From Azonexus hydrophilus (GTDB lineage Bacteria; Pseudomonadota; Gammaproteobacteria; Burkholderiales; Rhodocyclaceae): a stretch of 64,000 bases of DNA. Of the stretch, positions 24,938 to 35,016 are shown in pieces; positions within the stretch are counted from its first letter, which is position 1, and each line of letters starts with the position of its first letter. The stretch spans positions 310,001-374,000 of the forward strand of contig NZ_MTHD01000001.1 of NCBI RefSeq assembly GCF_001956855.1. Reading direction: 5' to 3'. The notes beneath the pieces are model-generated. The model was not told the origin of the DNA, searched no databases, and worked only from the letters and a program-made list of their open reading frames with translations. The position numbers were made by a program, and so were the translations under genes.

Positions 24938-25777
24938 ATGGTTTTTCTGTTTCGCCTGCTGTCGCATCTGCCGCTTCCAGTAATTCACAGGCTGGGCGCC
25001 GTACTCGGGCAATTGACCTACCTGCTGTCGCCAAGCTATCGGCGCAATCTGCGCAGCAACATGGCGCAGGCCGGCATCGATGCTGCGCTCAACCGGCCGG
25101 CAGCGCTTGAGGCCGGCAAGCAGATGCTCGAGCTGTCGCGCATCTGGATGCGTACGCTTGAGGAAGCCAATGCCCAGGTCGTCGAGGTATCCGGGCAGGA
25201 GCATCTGACCGCAGCCTTGAATGCTGGCAAGGGCATTGTTTTCCTGACGCCGCATCTTGGTTGCTTCGAGATCACCGCGCAGTATCTTTCATCGTTCGGT
25301 GACATCACCGTGCTTTACCGGCCGCCGAAGTCGGCCGCCGCTCAGGAACTGATCCTGACCGGTCGCAAACGCGCCCGACTGCACCTGGCACCGGCCGACC
25401 TGTCCGGCGTGCGCGCCCTGATCAAGGCCCTGAAAAAGGGGCAGATGGTCGGCATGCTGCCGGATCAGGCGCCGAAAACCGGTGAGGGCGTGTGGCTGGA
25501 TTTCTTTGGCCGCAAGGCTTACACCATGACGCTGGCTGCCCGGTTGACGGAAACCGGTGCCGCTTCGCTGCTGACCTGGGGCGAGCGCTTGCCCGATGGG
25601 CGCGGCTATCGCATCCATTTCCAGTTGCCGAGTCAGCCGCTGGCTGGAACGACGATCGAGCGCGCACAACAGATCAACCACGAAATCGAGGCGTTGATCC
25701 GCCAGTGTCCGACGCAGTACCTGTGGGGTTACAACCGCTACAAGCAACCGCGCGGTGCCGAGCCGCCGCCGCTGTGA
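24938..25777 (+). CDS. Lipid A biosynthesis acyltransferase, LpxL/HtrB family
   Basis: 279 residues from ATG 24938; GGGG lies just upstream, and a TTG at 24908 is discounted. An N-terminal membrane segment (about 1-20, FLFRLLSHLPLPVI) is followed by the acyltransferase motif FLTPHLGCFEI (HX3-5 type, near 115) and MLPDQAPKTGEGVWLDFFG, the second conserved block of the LpxL family. C-terminal YLWGYNRYK matches the family WxxRR/WNRxK-like end. It adds a secondary acyl chain to lipid A precursors at the inner membrane. Which chain (LpxL or LpxM) cannot be told here. Confidence 0.85.
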   Translation: MVFLFRLLSHLPLPVIHRLGAVLGQLTYLLSPSYRRNLRSNMAQAGIDAALNRPAALEAGKQMLELSRIWMRTLEEANAQVVEVSGQEHLTAALNAGKGIVFLTPHLGCFEITAQYLSSFGDITVLYRPPKSAAAQELILTGRKRARLHLAPADLSGVRALIKALKKGQMVGMLPDQAPKTGEGVWLDFFGRKAYTMTLAARLTETGAASLLTWGERLPDGRGYRIHFQLPSQPLAGTTIERAQQINHEIEALIRQCPTQYLWGYNRYKQPRGAEPPPL

Positions 25778-25868
25778 CGGGCTGTTATCATATGACGCGT
25801 GCAGGTCAGGGCCACGCCTGTGCCGGGATGACAATTTCCAGGCCGAACGGAGAACATAGGTTTACAGC

Positions 25869-26372
25869 ATGAGCAGCCTGACTATCGAGATTCGCCCCGT
25901 TACCCCGCCCGATGTCCCCGCGATCGCCCTGCTGGCGCGCGAAATCTGGCAGGCCAGTTACCCCGGGATCATCACCCAGGAGCAGATCGACTTCATGCTT
26001 GAGCAGCGTTACGGGCATGAGCGCTTGTATGACGATCTGGAAGACCTGCACAAATGGCTGGATCAAGCCTTCCACGAAGGACGCCGGGTTGGTTTTGCCT
26101 TTAGTGAAATCTACAAGGGCGAGTTCAAGCTGGACAAGCTCTACATTCATCCGGATGTCCAGCGGCGCGGTGTCGGCGGCCAGCTGATCGCGCACGTTGC
26201 CGAGCGGGCAAGGAAGCAGGGTTATCCCTGTGTCATCCTGCAGGTCAACAAGCGCAATGAAAAGGCCATCAACTCGTACATGAAATACGGTTTTTCCATC
26301 CGCGCCTCGACCGTCGACGATATCGGCCAGGGCTATGTGATGGACGATTTCGTGATGGAGAAAAAACTTTAG
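25869..26372 (+). CDS. GNAT family N-acetyltransferase
   Basis: 167 residues. The acetyl-CoA binding stretch KLYIHPDVQRRGVGGQLIAHVAERARKQG (residues about 94-122) has the R/Q-x-x-G-x-G/A motif. VNKRNEKAINSYMKYGF is the C-terminal GNAT helix and strand. The acceptor is unknown; it could be an amine, amino acid or protein. The gene lies between the acyltransferase and dapF on the same strand with gaps of 91 and 60 bases. Confidence 0.88.
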   Translation: MSSLTIEIRPVTPPDVPAIALLAREIWQASYPGIITQEQIDFMLEQRYGHERLYDDLEDLHKWLDQAFHEGRRVGFAFSEIYKGEFKLDKLYIHPDVQRRGVGGQLIAHVAERARKQGYPCVILQVNKRNEKAINSYMKYGFSIRASTVDDIGQGYVMDDFVMEKKL

Positions 26373-26432
26373 GAATTTGAGATAACCCTCTGTCTCTGTT
26401 ATCCTTTTTTCAACTCAATAGCGGAGCGGTTT

Positions 26433-27263
26433 GTGAAGCTCAAATTTTCCAAGATGCACGGCCTAGGCAACGACTTCGTCGTGCTCGATGGCGTGCGTCA
26501 ACACGTTTCCCTGACGCCGGAGCAATTGCGCTATCTCGGCGACCGGCACTTCGGCGTCGGTTGTGACCAGATACTGCTGGTCGAGAAGCCGACGCAGCCT
26601 GATGTCGATTTCCGTTATCGGATTTTCAATGCCGACGGTGGCGAGGTCGAGCAATGCGGCAACGGTGCCCGCTGCTTCGTCCGTTTCGTCCATGAGCAGG
26701 GCTTGACCGACAAGCGCGAGATCCGCGTCGAGACGATGAAGGGCATCATCGCACCGCGTCTCGAAGGCGATGGAAATATTACGGTCGACATGGGAATTCC
26801 GCGCTTTTCGCCGCAGGAAATCCCTTTTCTCCATGACGACGATGTGCTGATCTACAACCTCGATGTTGCTGACGAGTCGCTGGAAATCAGCGTCGTCTCG
26901 ATGGGCAACCCGCACGCGGTCCAGGTGGTCGACAGCGTCGACCTGGCGCCGGTCGGCATGCATGGGCCGCTGATCGAGTCGCACGAACGCTTTCCGCAAC
27001 GGGTTAACGCCGGCTTCATGCAGGTTGTCGACCGGCATGCGATCAAGCTGCGGGTCTATGAGCGCGGCGCCGGCGAGACCATGGCCTGTGGTACCGGTGC
27101 CTGTGCTGCAGCGGTCGCCGGCATTCGTCGCGGCCTGCTTGAATCGCCGGTACGCGTGACCACGCGCGGCGGCGACCTGACCATTGCCTGGGGCGGTGAA
27201 GGGCGTCCGGTGCTGATGACCGGGCCGGCCATGACCGTCTTTTCCGGAGAAATCGAATTATGA
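26433..27263 (+). CDS. dapF: Diaminopimelate epimerase
   Basis: 276 residues, normal size. GTG start followed by [19 protein letters not shown]. The two catalytic cysteines are visible in [12 protein letters not shown] (near 75) and [14 protein letters not shown] (near 220). It converts LL- to meso-diaminopimelate for lysine and peptidoglycan; lysA lies 8 kb away. The stop overlaps the DUF484 start (ATGA), and the dapF-DUF484-xerC order is common in betaproteobacteria. Confidence 0.97.
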   Translation: MKLKFSKMHGLGNDFVVLDGVRQHVSLTPEQLRYLGDRHFGVGCDQILLVEKPTQPDVDFRYRIFNADGGEVEQCGNGARCFVRFVHEQGLTDKREIRVETMKGIIAPRLEGDGNITVDMGIPRFSPQEIPFLHDDDVLIYNLDVADESLEISVVSMGNPHAVQVVDSVDLAPVGMHGPLIESHERFPQRVNAGFMQVVDRHAIKLRVYERGAGETMACGTGACAAAVAGIRRGLLESPVRVTTRGGDLTIAWGGEGRPVLMTGPAMTVFSGEIEL

Positions 27264-27931
27264 GTGCCATGTTTCCCGACGAAATTGCCGACTACCTGAA
27301 GAACAATCCCGGTTTCTTCGAGCATTACGCCGATTTGATGGCGCAGATCTTCGTCCCGCATCCGCACGGCGGCCGCGCCGTTTCGCTGGCCGAGCGCCAG
27401 ATGCTGACGTTGCGCGAGAAGAACCGGGCGAGCGAGAGCAAGCTGGCGGAACTGATCGCCTTCGGCGAGGAAAACGACCAGATCAGCGAAAAGGTGCATC
27501 GGCTGGCGGTCGGCCTGATCGCTGCCGAAACCTTCCAGGCGGTCATTCACCTGCTCAATTTCCACCTGCGCGACGACTTCTCCGTTCCGCATGTTGCCTT
27601 GCGCCTGTGGGACAAGCCGGCGGGGATCGAGGATCTGCCGGAATTTGCGGCGGTCAGCGAGGAATTGCAGGTGTTCGCCGAAACGCTTTCCCGTCCATAT
27701 TGCGGGTCGACCGCAGGATTTGGCACGGCTTCGTGGTTTGGCGAAGCGGCACCGCATATCCGCTCGCAGGCCCTGATTGCCCTGCGCAACGGGGGCGGCA
27801 CGATTGGCATGGTGGCGCTGGGCAGCGAGGAAGCGCAGCGCTTCTACGCCGACATGGGCACCCTCTACCTCGAACGCATCGGCGAAATGGTTTCTGCCGC
27901 GCTGGCGCGGGTGACCAAGAGCGCGCTGTGA
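27260..27931 (+). CDS. DUF484 family protein (GAF-like)
   Basis: 223 residues. N-terminal [24 protein letters not shown] is diagnostic of DUF484. A coiled-coil stretch (about 45-75) leads into a GAF-like domain (about 80-215, ending [23 protein letters not shown]). The ligand and function are unknown; the family is conserved between dapF and xerC. Both ends overlap the neighbouring genes by 4 bases, indicating coupled translation. Confidence 0.9.
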   Translation: MSAMFPDEIADYLKNNPGFFEHYADLMAQIFVPHPHGGRAVSLAERQMLTLREKNRASESKLAELIAFGEENDQISEKVHRLAVGLIAAETFQAVIHLLNFHLRDDFSVPHVALRLWDKPAGIEDLPEFAAVSEELQVFAETLSRPYCGSTAGFGTASWFGEAAPHIRSQALIALRNGGGTIGMVALGSEEAQRFYADMGTLYLERIGEMVSAALARVTKSAL

Positions 27932-28821
27932 CCCCACAGCAGGCGGTTGATGCCTGGCTGGCCGAGTTGGCCGAGCAGCGCCGCCTGTCGCCGCTGACCG
28001 TGGCCAACTACCGGCGCGATCTGGCAAAGCTGCTGGCAGCGGCGGGTGAGCAGCCGCTGGATAGTCTGCTGGTGCATCACGTCCGTCGCTTTGTCGCCCG
28101 TTTTCATGGTCAGGGACTGTCCGGGCGCTCGCTCGCCCGCACGCTCTCGGCATGGCGCGGCTTCTTTGCCTGGCTGGGCGAGCGCGGGCTGGTTCGCGCC
28201 AATCCCTGTGAAACCATCCGGGCACCCAAATCGCCGCGTCTGTTGCCGAAGGCCTTGTCGGTCGACGAGGCGGCGCAGTTGATGCAGCCGGCTGAGAGTA
28301 GCGACGAGCCGCTGGAAGCCCGCGATGCGGCGATGTTCGAACTGATCTATTCATCGGGCTTGCGTCTGGCCGAACTGGTGGGTCTCGACCGCGATGCGCT
28401 CGACAGCATCCTGCACGAAGGCGAGGTCAGGGTGCTCGGCAAGCGTGCCAAGTTGCGTCTGGTGCCCGTTGGCACCCTGGCACGCAAGGCGCTGGCGGCG
28501 TGGGCGCAGGTGCGCGAGCAACTGGCGGCGCCGGATGAGCCGGCTTTGTTCGTCAATCAGCGCGGGCGTCGCATCAGTCCGCGCACGGTGCAATTGCGCC
28601 TGGCGCAACGGGCGATCCGTCTCGGACTGCCCGGGCATGTCCATCCGCACATGCTGCGTCACTCCTTCGCTTCCCATGTCCTGCAGTCGTCCGGTGACCT
28701 GCGGGCGGTGCAGGAAATGCTCGGCCACGCCAGCATTGCCTCAACCCAGGTCTATACCCATCTCGACTTCCAGCATCTGGCCAGTGTCTACGACAAGGCG
28801 CACCCGCGCTCCCGGCGTTGA
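27928..28821 (+). CDS. xerC: Tyrosine recombinase XerC
   Basis: 297 residues from GTG 27928, which overlaps the DUF484 stop. The N-terminal SAM-like core-binding domain (1-95) precedes the catalytic domain, with Arg in SSGLRLAELVGLD, HMLRHSFASH (His and Arg), the second His in MLGHASIAS, and the nucleophile Tyr in STQVYTH. C-terminal DKAHPRSRR matches XerC. With XerD it resolves chromosome dimers at dif. Context and lack of mobile-element genes nearby argue against a phage integrase. Confidence 0.95.
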   Translation: MTPQQAVDAWLAELAEQRRLSPLTVANYRRDLAKLLAAAGEQPLDSLLVHHVRRFVARFHGQGLSGRSLARTLSAWRGFFAWLGERGLVRANPCETIRAPKSPRLLPKALSVDEAAQLMQPAESSDEPLEARDAAMFELIYSSGLRLAELVGLDRDALDSILHEGEVRVLGKRAKLRLVPVGTLARKALAAWAQVREQLAAPDEPALFVNQRGRRISPRTVQLRLAQRAIRLGLPGHVHPHMLRHSFASHVLQSSGDLRAVQEMLGHASIASTQVYTHLDFQHLASVYDKAHPRSRR

Positions 28822-28867
28822 GCCTTTTGCGGTCAACGAACAAAAAGCGTAAAAAATCAAGCTGTAA

Positions 28868-28896
28868 TTGACCTCTTCCGCCGCAAGCCCCATAAT
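28868..28896 (+). promoter_or_regulatory. Strong sigma-70 promoter for the 50-residue protein gene
   Basis: TTGACC (28868-28873), 17-base spacer, CATAAT (28891-28896). The start site would fall about 30 bases before the ATG at 28936. Confidence 0.6.
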
Positions 28897-28935
28897 TCGC
28901 GTCTTTCAAAATTCTGCCGAAATCCGGAGTCATCC

Positions 28936-29088
28936 ATGGCCATCAACCGTACCCGCCGCAACATTCTGGAACGCCGCTGCGTTTCCAAGTCCGTCAAGCG
29001 CCTGTTCAAGGGCCTGGGCAAGACCATGTTCAAGACCATGTATGCGGTCGAATGCCATCAGCGCAATCGCAAGCAGCTGGGCAACTAA
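28936..29088 (+). CDS. 50-residue very basic protein
   Basis: The frame begins MAINRTRRNILERRC and ends NRKQLGN. It has 8 Arg, 6 Lys and only 2 Glu, with two cysteines (15 and 40). I do not recognise a family. GGAG sits 6 bases before the ATG, a good promoter lies upstream and a hairpin follows the stop, so it is a well-formed independent gene. The charge suggests RNA, ribosome or DNA binding. It lies between xerC and rlmI, both nucleic-acid genes. Confidence 0.7.
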   Translation: MAINRTRRNILERRCVSKSVKRLFKGLGKTMFKTMYAVECHQRNRKQLGN

Positions 29089-29107
29089 GCAGCAACCGTC
29101 ATTCAGG

Positions 29108-29140
29108 GCCCCGGTTATCGCAAGGTAACCGGGGCTTCTT
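29108..29140 (+). terminator. Hairpin after the 50-residue protein gene
   Basis: GCCCCGGTTA and TAACCGGGGC form a 10-bp stem with an 8-base loop, followed by the weak tract TTCTT. It may let some transcripts continue into rlmI. Confidence 0.65.
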
Positions 29141-29161
29141 GCATTTGCAGTCGAGGAAATC

Positions 29162-30355
29162 ATGGCTCAGTTGATACTCATGCCCGGCAAGGAACGTTCC
29201 GCGTTCAAACAGCATCATCCGTGGTTGTTCGCCGGCTCGGTCGGGCGCCTGGAAGGGCGTGCCCGTCCCGGCGACACGGTCGAGGTGCTGGCTGACAACC
29301 TGCGTCCGCTGGGGCGCGCCGCGTATAGCCCGCAATCGCAGATACGGGCGCGTTTCTGGACCTTCGATCCGGAAGAGGCGGTGGACGATGCCTTCTTCAA
29401 GCGTCGCATCGAGGCTGCCGTCGAGCGTCGCCGGGCATTGCCGGGCTTGCGCGGCCAGCAGGGACTGCGCCTGATCCACGCGGAGTCCGACGGCCTGCCC
29501 GGGATCATTGCCGATCAGTATGGCGATACCGTGGTCGTGCAGCTGACTTCGGCCGGGGCCGACAAGTGGCGCAAGGCTATCGTTGCCGGCCTGATCAAGG
29601 CGACCGGTTGTGCCCGCATCTACGAGCGTTCGGATTCCGAAGTGCGCGGCCTCGAAGGCCTGGAGCCGACCACCGGCTGGTTGCACGGCGAGGCCTCAGG
29701 AGAAGTGCTGGCAATCGAGGAAAACGGCGTGCGTCTTGCGGTCGACATCGCTGGCGGGCATAAAACCGGTTTCTATCTCGACCAGCGCGACAATCGCCAG
29801 CTTCTCGGTCAGTTATCCGCCGGCAAGGATGTCCTCAACTGCTTTTGCTATACCGGGGGCTTTTCGCTGCAGGCGCTGGCCGGCGGTGCTGCCAGCGTCC
29901 TGTCGATCGACTCCTCCGGGCCGGCGATCGCCCAGGCCCGGGCTAATCTGGCGCTGAATCCGCAATTGCCGGCGGCGCGTGCCGAATGGCTGGAGGCCGA
30001 TGTCTTCCAGGCACTGCGCGATTTTCGCCAGGCCGGCAGGAAGTTCGACCTGATCGTCCTCGATCCGCCCAAATTCGCTCCGTCGGCCGCGCATGCCGAC
30101 CGGGCGGCGCGCGCCTACAAGGACATCAACGTCCTCGGCTGCCGTCTGCTGCGTCCGGGGGGCTTCCTGATGACCTATTCCTGTTCCGGCGGCATCGGTC
30201 TTGAGCTGTTCCAGAAGATCGTCGCCGGCGCGGCGCACGACGCCGGGCGGCCGGCGCGTATCGTTCAGCGCCTGTCCGGTGCGGCGGATCATCCGGTGGC
30301 ACTGAACTTTCCTGAAGGCGAGTACCTAAAGGGCTTGTTGGTTCAAGTCGACTAA
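29162..30355 (+). CDS. rlmI: 23S rRNA (cytosine-C5) methyltransferase, RlmI family
   Basis: 397 residues, the size of RlmI. A PUA domain at the start (GKERSAFKQHHPWLFAGSV) is followed by an EEHEE-like segment and a Rossmann methyltransferase: VLNCFCYTGGFSLQAL is the AdoMet motif I region, IVLDPPKFAPS is motif IV, and YSCSGGIG carries the conserved Cys of motif VI. RlmI methylates C1962 of 23S rRNA in E. coli. It is a stand-alone gene with GAGG in front. Confidence 0.9.
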   Translation: MAQLILMPGKERSAFKQHHPWLFAGSVGRLEGRARPGDTVEVLADNLRPLGRAAYSPQSQIRARFWTFDPEEAVDDAFFKRRIEAAVERRRALPGLRGQQGLRLIHAESDGLPGIIADQYGDTVVVQLTSAGADKWRKAIVAGLIKATGCARIYERSDSEVRGLEGLEPTTGWLHGEASGEVLAIEENGVRLAVDIAGGHKTGFYLDQRDNRQLLGQLSAGKDVLNCFCYTGGFSLQALAGGAASVLSIDSSGPAIAQARANLALNPQLPAARAEWLEADVFQALRDFRQAGRKFDLIVLDPPKFAPSAAHADRAARAYKDINVLGCRLLRPGGFLMTYSCSGGIGLELFQKIVAGAAHDAGRPARIVQRLSGAADHPVALNFPEGEYLKGLLVQVD

Positions 30356-30442
30356 AGCGGGGTTGATGACATTTGCCGGCGCCAACCGTTGCCAGAAACG
30401 GTCGGTGCATGCTAAAACAATCACTCAGCACGCGGAGTGGTC

Positions 30443-31726
30443 ATGGTTTTCTCTTTCTTCAAGAAACAGCCCGAGAAAATGCCGGAACGGACGGCGGCCC
30501 GTCCGCGCGCGCCGCTGCCGGAAATGAAGCTGGCGCCAGCGCCGGCCGAAGTGTCCACGCCGCTGGCCGAACCACTGCCCGATCTGGAATTTTCGGTCGA
30601 GAAGCTGCCGACGCCGGCGAAACCTGTAGCGGGACGGCACGATTCACTGGTTGCCGCCAGCGCGCCGCAGCGAAAAATCGACCTGGCGATGGCCATCGAT
30701 GATTTCGAGGCCGACTTCACCGAGTCGAGCGTCATGGCCATCGATGTCGAACATGACATCGATCCCTTGCAGGCGGATGTCGAACAGGTCGCCGTGCTGT
30801 TTGCCAATGGTCAGGATGCTGCCGCCCGGAGCATTCTCGAAGGCTTGCTGAAAGCCTACCCGAATGATGATGGTGTGCGTTTGTGGCGCTTGCTGTTCGA
30901 CTTGCTGCAGATTCTCGGGGATCGTGCGGCATTCGATCGCTTCGGTGTCGAGTTTGCCGAGCGTTTCGAGATGTCGCCTCCCGCCTGGCGCGATGAACAG
31001 TGCATCAAGGCGGGGCAGGTCAGTGCCGGCCAGGTTTTTGCGCTGCAGGGCGTGTTGACCGATGATGACCGGAAGCCTCTGCAGAATCTGGCGACCCTGC
31101 TGGCCCAGCCGGGTGATCTGCTGCTTGATTGCAGTCGCCTTGCGGGTTGCGACGATCTGGCTGCCGGTATTCTGGCGGATGCCCTGATCGCTGCACGTGG
31201 TGCGCGCAAACTGGTCGCGTTGCAAGGCGCCGATGCCTTCATCACCCGTCTCGATGAGCGTCTGAAAGCCGGCGAGCAAACCCACGAGCCGTCCTGGCAT
31301 CTGCTGCTGGAGCTGCTGCAGCGACAGGGAACGCAAGCGCATTTCGAGGAACGGGCGGTCGATTACGCGGTCACCTTCGAGCGCTCCCCGCCGTCCTGGG
31401 AAACCTTACCGGTGGGTTTGGCCGAGAAAAAGCCCGGTGCCGGCGCTGGCAATGTCGTTGGCGTGCATTATCTGTCCGGTGATCTCAGGAATCAGCGTTT
31501 CGAAGAGTTGTTGCCCCTGCTGGAAGGCAGCGAACAGCCCATCGTCGATTTTTCCTGTGTGCGTCGCGTCGATTTCTTTTCCGCTGGTCAGCTGGTCAAC
31601 CGGCTGGCACCATTCAAGGCGGCTGGCAAGGAAATCATCATCCGCAGTCCGAACCATCTGGTCGCCGAGTTGATGGCCGTGGTTGGTCTCAACAAGCAGG
31701 CACGCATCATCGTTCCCAAGTCTTAA
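30443..31726 (+). CDS. STAS-like domain protein upstream of hslVU
   Basis: 427 residues from ATG 30443 (CGGAG upstream; GTG at 30437 is an alternative). Residues 1-90 are low-complexity and Pro/Glu-rich, with a FimV/PilZ-associated look. Residues 110-175 form helical, TPR-like repeats ([22 protein letters not shown]). The last 90 residues ([21 protein letters not shown], then [18 protein letters not shown]) resemble a STAS domain, and a second copy may lie at 215-265 ([18 protein letters not shown]). No enzyme motifs. It ends 10 bases before hslV, so it may be co-transcribed. The role is unknown. Confidence 0.65.
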   Translation: MVFSFFKKQPEKMPERTAARPRAPLPEMKLAPAPAEVSTPLAEPLPDLEFSVEKLPTPAKPVAGRHDSLVAASAPQRKIDLAMAIDDFEADFTESSVMAIDVEHDIDPLQADVEQVAVLFANGQDAAARSILEGLLKAYPNDDGVRLWRLLFDLLQILGDRAAFDRFGVEFAERFEMSPPAWRDEQCIKAGQVSAGQVFALQGVLTDDDRKPLQNLATLLAQPGDLLLDCSRLAGCDDLAAGILADALIAARGARKLVALQGADAFITRLDERLKAGEQTHEPSWHLLLELLQRQGTQAHFEERAVDYAVTFERSPPSWETLPVGLAEKKPGAGAGNVVGVHYLSGDLRNQRFEELLPLLEGSEQPIVDFSCVRRVDFFSAGQLVNRLAPFKAAGKEIIIRSPNHLVAELMAVVGLNKQARIIVPKS

Positions 31727-31736
31727 AGGTCATTCC

Positions 31737-32273
31737 ATGGAGCAATATCACGGCACGACAATCCTGTCGGTGCGCCGGGGCAATGTCGTCACGATGGGTG
31801 GCGATGGTCAGGTGACGCTGGGCAATATCGTCATCAAGGGCACCGCGAAAAAGGTACGTCGTCTCTATCAAGGCAAGATTCTCGCCGGTTTTGCTGGTGG
31901 TACCGCCGATGCCTTCACGCTGTTCGAGCGTTTCGAGGCCAAGCTGGAGAAGCATCAGGGCAATCTGGTGCGTTCCGCCGTCGAACTGGCCAAGGACTGG
32001 CGTACCGATCGCGCGCTGCGTCGGCTGGAAGCGATGCTGTCGGTGGCCGATCGCGAATCGTCGCTGGTCATCACCGGCAACGGCGACGTGCTTGAACCGG
32101 AGCACGGCATCGTTGCCATCGGCTCGGGCGGCGCCTACGCGCAGAGTGCGGCGCGGGCGCTGCTGGAGAACACCGAACTGAGCACGCTCGACATCGTCAC
32201 CAGGTCGCTGGAGATTGCCGGCGATCTGTGCATCTACACCAATCGCAACTTCACGCTGGAGACGCTGGAATGA
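31737..32273 (+). CDS. hslV: HslV peptidase subunit of the HslUV protease
   Basis: 178 residues. The N-terminus [15 protein letters not shown] contains the Thr that becomes the N-terminal nucleophile after processing. GGDGQVTLG and the lysine-rich [11 protein letters not shown] are family standards. It forms the 12-subunit proteolytic core docked to HslU hexamers. Start chosen at ATG 31737; an in-frame upstream start would overlap the preceding gene. The stop overlaps hslU (ATGA). Confidence 0.97.
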   Translation: MEQYHGTTILSVRRGNVVTMGGDGQVTLGNIVIKGTAKKVRRLYQGKILAGFAGGTADAFTLFERFEAKLEKHQGNLVRSAVELAKDWRTDRALRRLEAMLSVADRESSLVITGNGDVLEPEHGIVAIGSGGAYAQSAARALLENTELSTLDIVTRSLEIAGDLCIYTNRNFTLETLE

Positions 32274-33613
32274 GTGGCGCCACGATGACCCCGAAGGAGA
32301 TCGTCTCCGAACTCGACAAGCACATCGTCGGCCAGAATGCGGCCAAGAAGGCGGTGGCCATCGCCCTGCGCAACCGCTGGCGGCGCGCCCAGGTGGCCGA
32401 GCCGCTGCGCCAGGAAATCACGCCCAAGAACATCCTGATGATCGGCCCGACCGGCGTCGGCAAGACCGAGATCGCCCGCCGTCTGGCGCGGCTGGCCGAT
32501 GCGCCCTTCATCAAGGTCGAGGCGACCAAGTTCACCGAGGTCGGCTATGTCGGCCGCGATGTCGAGACGATCATCCGCGACCTCGTCGAGATGGCGATCA
32601 AGTCGAACCGCGAGCGGGCGATGAAAGCCAACCGCGCCCGTGCCGAGGACGCCGCCGAAGAACGCATCCTCGACGCGCTGCTGCCGCCGGCGCGCAGCCC
32701 GGGTTTTTATGCCGAGGATGCGGCGGCGAATGCCGATAACGCGACCCGCCAGAAATTCCGCAAGAAGCTCCGCGAAGGCGAACTCGATGACAAGGAAATC
32801 GACATCGAAGTCGCCGCGCCGTCGATGCAGGCCGAAATCTTCGCGCCGCCTGGCATGGAGGAACTGACCCAGCAGATCCAGGGCATGTTCCAGAACATTG
32901 GCGGCGGCAAGAAGAAATCGCGCAAGCTGAAGATCAGGGAAGCTTTCAAGTTGCTGACCGACGAGGAAGCGGCGAAGCTGGTCAACGACGAGGAAATCAA
33001 GCTGGAGGCGGTCAAGGCAGTCGAGCAGAACGGCATCGTTTTCCTCGACGAAATCGACAAGGTCGCCAGCCGTTCCGACGTGCAGGGCGCCGACGTTTCG
33101 CGTCAGGGCGTGCAGCGCGATCTGCTGCCGCTGGTCGAGGGCACGACGGTGTCGACCAAGTACGGCATGATCAAGACCGACCACATCCTGTTCATCGCTT
33201 CCGGTGCTTTTCACCTGTCGAAGCCGTCGGACCTGATTCCGGAACTGCAGGGTCGTTTCCCCATTCGTGTCGAGCTCGAGTCGCTGTCGGTCGCCGATTT
33301 CGAATGCATCCTGACCCAGACCGACGCCTGCCTGACCAAGCAGTACCAGGCCTTGCTGGCGACCGAGGGGGTGAGCGTAGACTTCGCTGCCGACGGTATC
33401 CGCCGGATGGCCGAGATCGCCTACCAGGTGAACGAGAAGACCGAGAACATCGGTGCCCGTCGCCTGCACACGGTGATGGAGAAATTGCTTGAGGAAGTGT
33501 CATTCGAGGCTGGCAAGGCCGGTTTTGAAAATCTTGCGGTCGACGCCGCCTACGTCAATGAAAAGCTTGGCGAAGTGGCAGCGGACGAGGATCTGTCGCG
33601 CTACGTCCTCTAG
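32270..33613 (+). CDS. hslU: HslU ATPase subunit of the HslUV protease
   Basis: 447 residues. [23 protein letters not shown] opens the AAA+ domain, with Walker [14 protein letters not shown] near 60, the pore motif GYVG near 92, Walker [10 protein letters not shown] near 260, and the sensor-2 Arg near the C-terminus in [19 protein letters not shown]. The intermediate I-domain (about 110-230) is present. It unfolds substrates for HslV. ATG 32270 overlaps hslV; an alternative ATG lies 5 codons on. Confidence 0.97.
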   Translation: MSGATMTPKEIVSELDKHIVGQNAAKKAVAIALRNRWRRAQVAEPLRQEITPKNILMIGPTGVGKTEIARRLARLADAPFIKVEATKFTEVGYVGRDVETIIRDLVEMAIKSNRERAMKANRARAEDAAEERILDALLPPARSPGFYAEDAAANADNATRQKFRKKLREGELDDKEIDIEVAAPSMQAEIFAPPGMEELTQQIQGMFQNIGGGKKKSRKLKIREAFKLLTDEEAAKLVNDEEIKLEAVKAVEQNGIVFLDEIDKVASRSDVQGADVSRQGVQRDLLPLVEGTTVSTKYGMIKTDHILFIASGAFHLSKPSDLIPELQGRFPIRVELESLSVADFECILTQTDACLTKQYQALLATEGVSVDFAADGIRRMAEIAYQVNEKTENIGARRLHTVMEKLLEEVSFEAGKAGFENLAVDAAYVNEKLGEVAADEDLSRYVL

Positions 33614-33627
33614 GGACATTCCCTGAT

Positions 33628-33664
33628 GTGCGGGTGGTCTTTTCGCCCGCACAATTCCTTTTTT
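33628..33664 (+). terminator. Likely terminator of hslVU
   Basis: GTGCGGG and CCCGCAC enclose an 11-base loop and are followed by AATTCCTTTTTT. Confidence 0.6.
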
Positions 33665-33686
33665 CCTGATTTCGCGAGGCCACACG

Positions 33687-34577
33687 GTGGATGAGCAAAG
33701 CCTGACCTTCCGCCTGCTGGCCATCCTCTTTCCGATTTTCGGTATCGTCGCCGCCGGCTATTTCTACGCCCGCAAGCACAAGCCGGAAATGGCAGTGGCC
33801 AACCGGCTGAACATGGACGTCTTCGTGCCGGCGCTGGTGTTCGCGGCGATGGCCGGCAAGTCCTTCGACCTCGCTGCCTACGCGCCACTGGCGCTTGGCG
33901 GTTTCATCGTGCTCGCCGTGTGCGGTCTGATCGCCTGGCCGCTGGCGAAAGTCTGCGGCGTGCAGGCGAAGACCCTGGCGCCGCCGATGATGTTCAATAA
34001 CTCCGGCAACATCGGTTTGCCGCTGGCCGTGCTCGCCTGGGGCGAAGCGGCGTTGCCGGCGGCGGTGATCCTGTTCATGGTCGAGAACACGCTGCACTTC
34101 TCGTTCGGTGCCAAACTGCTTGACCCGAAAACGCGCATCCTGATGCTCTGGCGCATTCCCGTGGTTTTTGCCGCAATTGCCGGGTTGACCGTAGCAGTTC
34201 TGAAAATTCCGGTCTGGCAACCCTTGGTCATCGCCATCAAGATGCTCGGCGATGTCTCGGTGCCGCTGCTGCTGTTCTCGCTCGGCGTGCGGATGACCGA
34301 CGTTTCATTTGGCGAGTGGAAGCTGTCGGTTGGCAGCGCGCTGCTGCGCCCGCTCGGCGGCATGCTCATCGCTTGGGGCGTCATTCAGCTGCTCGGCCTG
34401 GAAGGGCGCGATGCGGCAATGCTGCTGGTGTTTGGTGCGCTGCCGCCGGCCGTGCTCAACTTCCTGTTTGCCGAACGTTACAAGCAGGAGCCGCAGCGGG
34501 TGGCGTCGATCGTGCTGGTCGGCAACCTGGCGGCGCTGATCTTCCTGCCGCTGGCGTTGGCAATGGTGCTTGAGTAG
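33687..34577 (+). CDS. AEC family transporter (auxin-efflux-carrier type)
   Basis: 296 residues with about ten hydrophobic segments from residue 8 to the end. FNNSGNIGLPLAVLAWG near 105 is the conserved discontinuous-helix motif of the family, and LLLFSLGVRM occurs in the second half. Members export or take up organic anions such as malate or malonate; the substrate here is unknown. The start is GTG at 33687. It stands alone between two terminators. Confidence 0.88.
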   Translation: MDEQSLTFRLLAILFPIFGIVAAGYFYARKHKPEMAVANRLNMDVFVPALVFAAMAGKSFDLAAYAPLALGGFIVLAVCGLIAWPLAKVCGVQAKTLAPPMMFNNSGNIGLPLAVLAWGEAALPAAVILFMVENTLHFSFGAKLLDPKTRILMLWRIPVVFAAIAGLTVAVLKIPVWQPLVIAIKMLGDVSVPLLLFSLGVRMTDVSFGEWKLSVGSALLRPLGGMLIAWGVIQLLGLEGRDAAMLLVFGALPPAVLNFLFAERYKQEPQRVASIVLVGNLAALIFLPLALAMVLE

Positions 34578-34586
34578 CTGGCTCAA

Positions 34587-34626
34587 AAAATAACCGGGTG
34601 CTGGATCGCAGCGCCCCGGTTATTTT
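34587..34626. terminator. Bidirectional terminator
   Basis: AAAATAACCGGG and CCCGGTTATTTT are exact complements around a 16-base loop; A-run and T-run serve the transporter gene and the convergent small secreted-protein gene. Confidence 0.85.
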
Positions 34627-34633
34627 CCTGGCA

Positions 34634-34930
34634 CTATTCAGCGCAGGCTGGATCGTCCGGGTTGGCGACGCAGTAATCGACATCCTCGGCTACGCATTCC
34701 CAATGGTTGCGATGACCGGAAGCCTTGTTCCCCGGTGCTTCGATATGGCCGTTGCCTTTACACCAGCCGGTGTGCTTGCCGTTGTCGCGTGCCTTGAAGT
34801 CGAAGCCGCCGTTGCTGCTTACTGTGCTGGGGTTTACGCCCTGCTTTGCGGCAACGGACGAGGGACTGCTGGCATGAGCCAGCGGGGCTGAACAAAGCAA
34901 GGCAGCGAGAAGGTAGTTGTGAGTTTTCAT
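34634..34930 (-). CDS. Small secreted protein, unknown
   Basis: 98 residues from ATG 34930 (GGAGA upstream; the long upstream frame is spurious). A signal peptide MKTHNYLLAALLCSAPLAHA is clear. The mature part has low complexity at first (ASSPSSVAAKQGVNPS), then GFDFKARDNGKHTGWCKGNGHIEA, and four cysteines in the mature protein, the last two in VDYCVANPDDPACAE. It could be held by two disulfides in the periplasm. No family recognised. It is downstream of hslR with an 86-base gap. Confidence 0.65.
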   Translation of the reverse strand: MKTHNYLLAALLCSAPLAHASSPSSVAAKQGVNPSTVSSNGGFDFKARDNGKHTGWCKGNGHIEAPGNKASGHRNHWECVAEDVDYCVANPDDPACAE

Positions 34931-35016
34931 GGCTTTCTCCGTGGGTGGCCTTAAACAGCGCTTCTGCTTGTAGCTTAGGCAGTGTCTGCCCCAAATGCGT
35001 AAATTTTTGTAATTGG

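Noticed and set aside
27928..28821. Mobile-element integrase
   Set aside because: Sequence and dapF-DUF484-xerC order identify housekeeping XerC.
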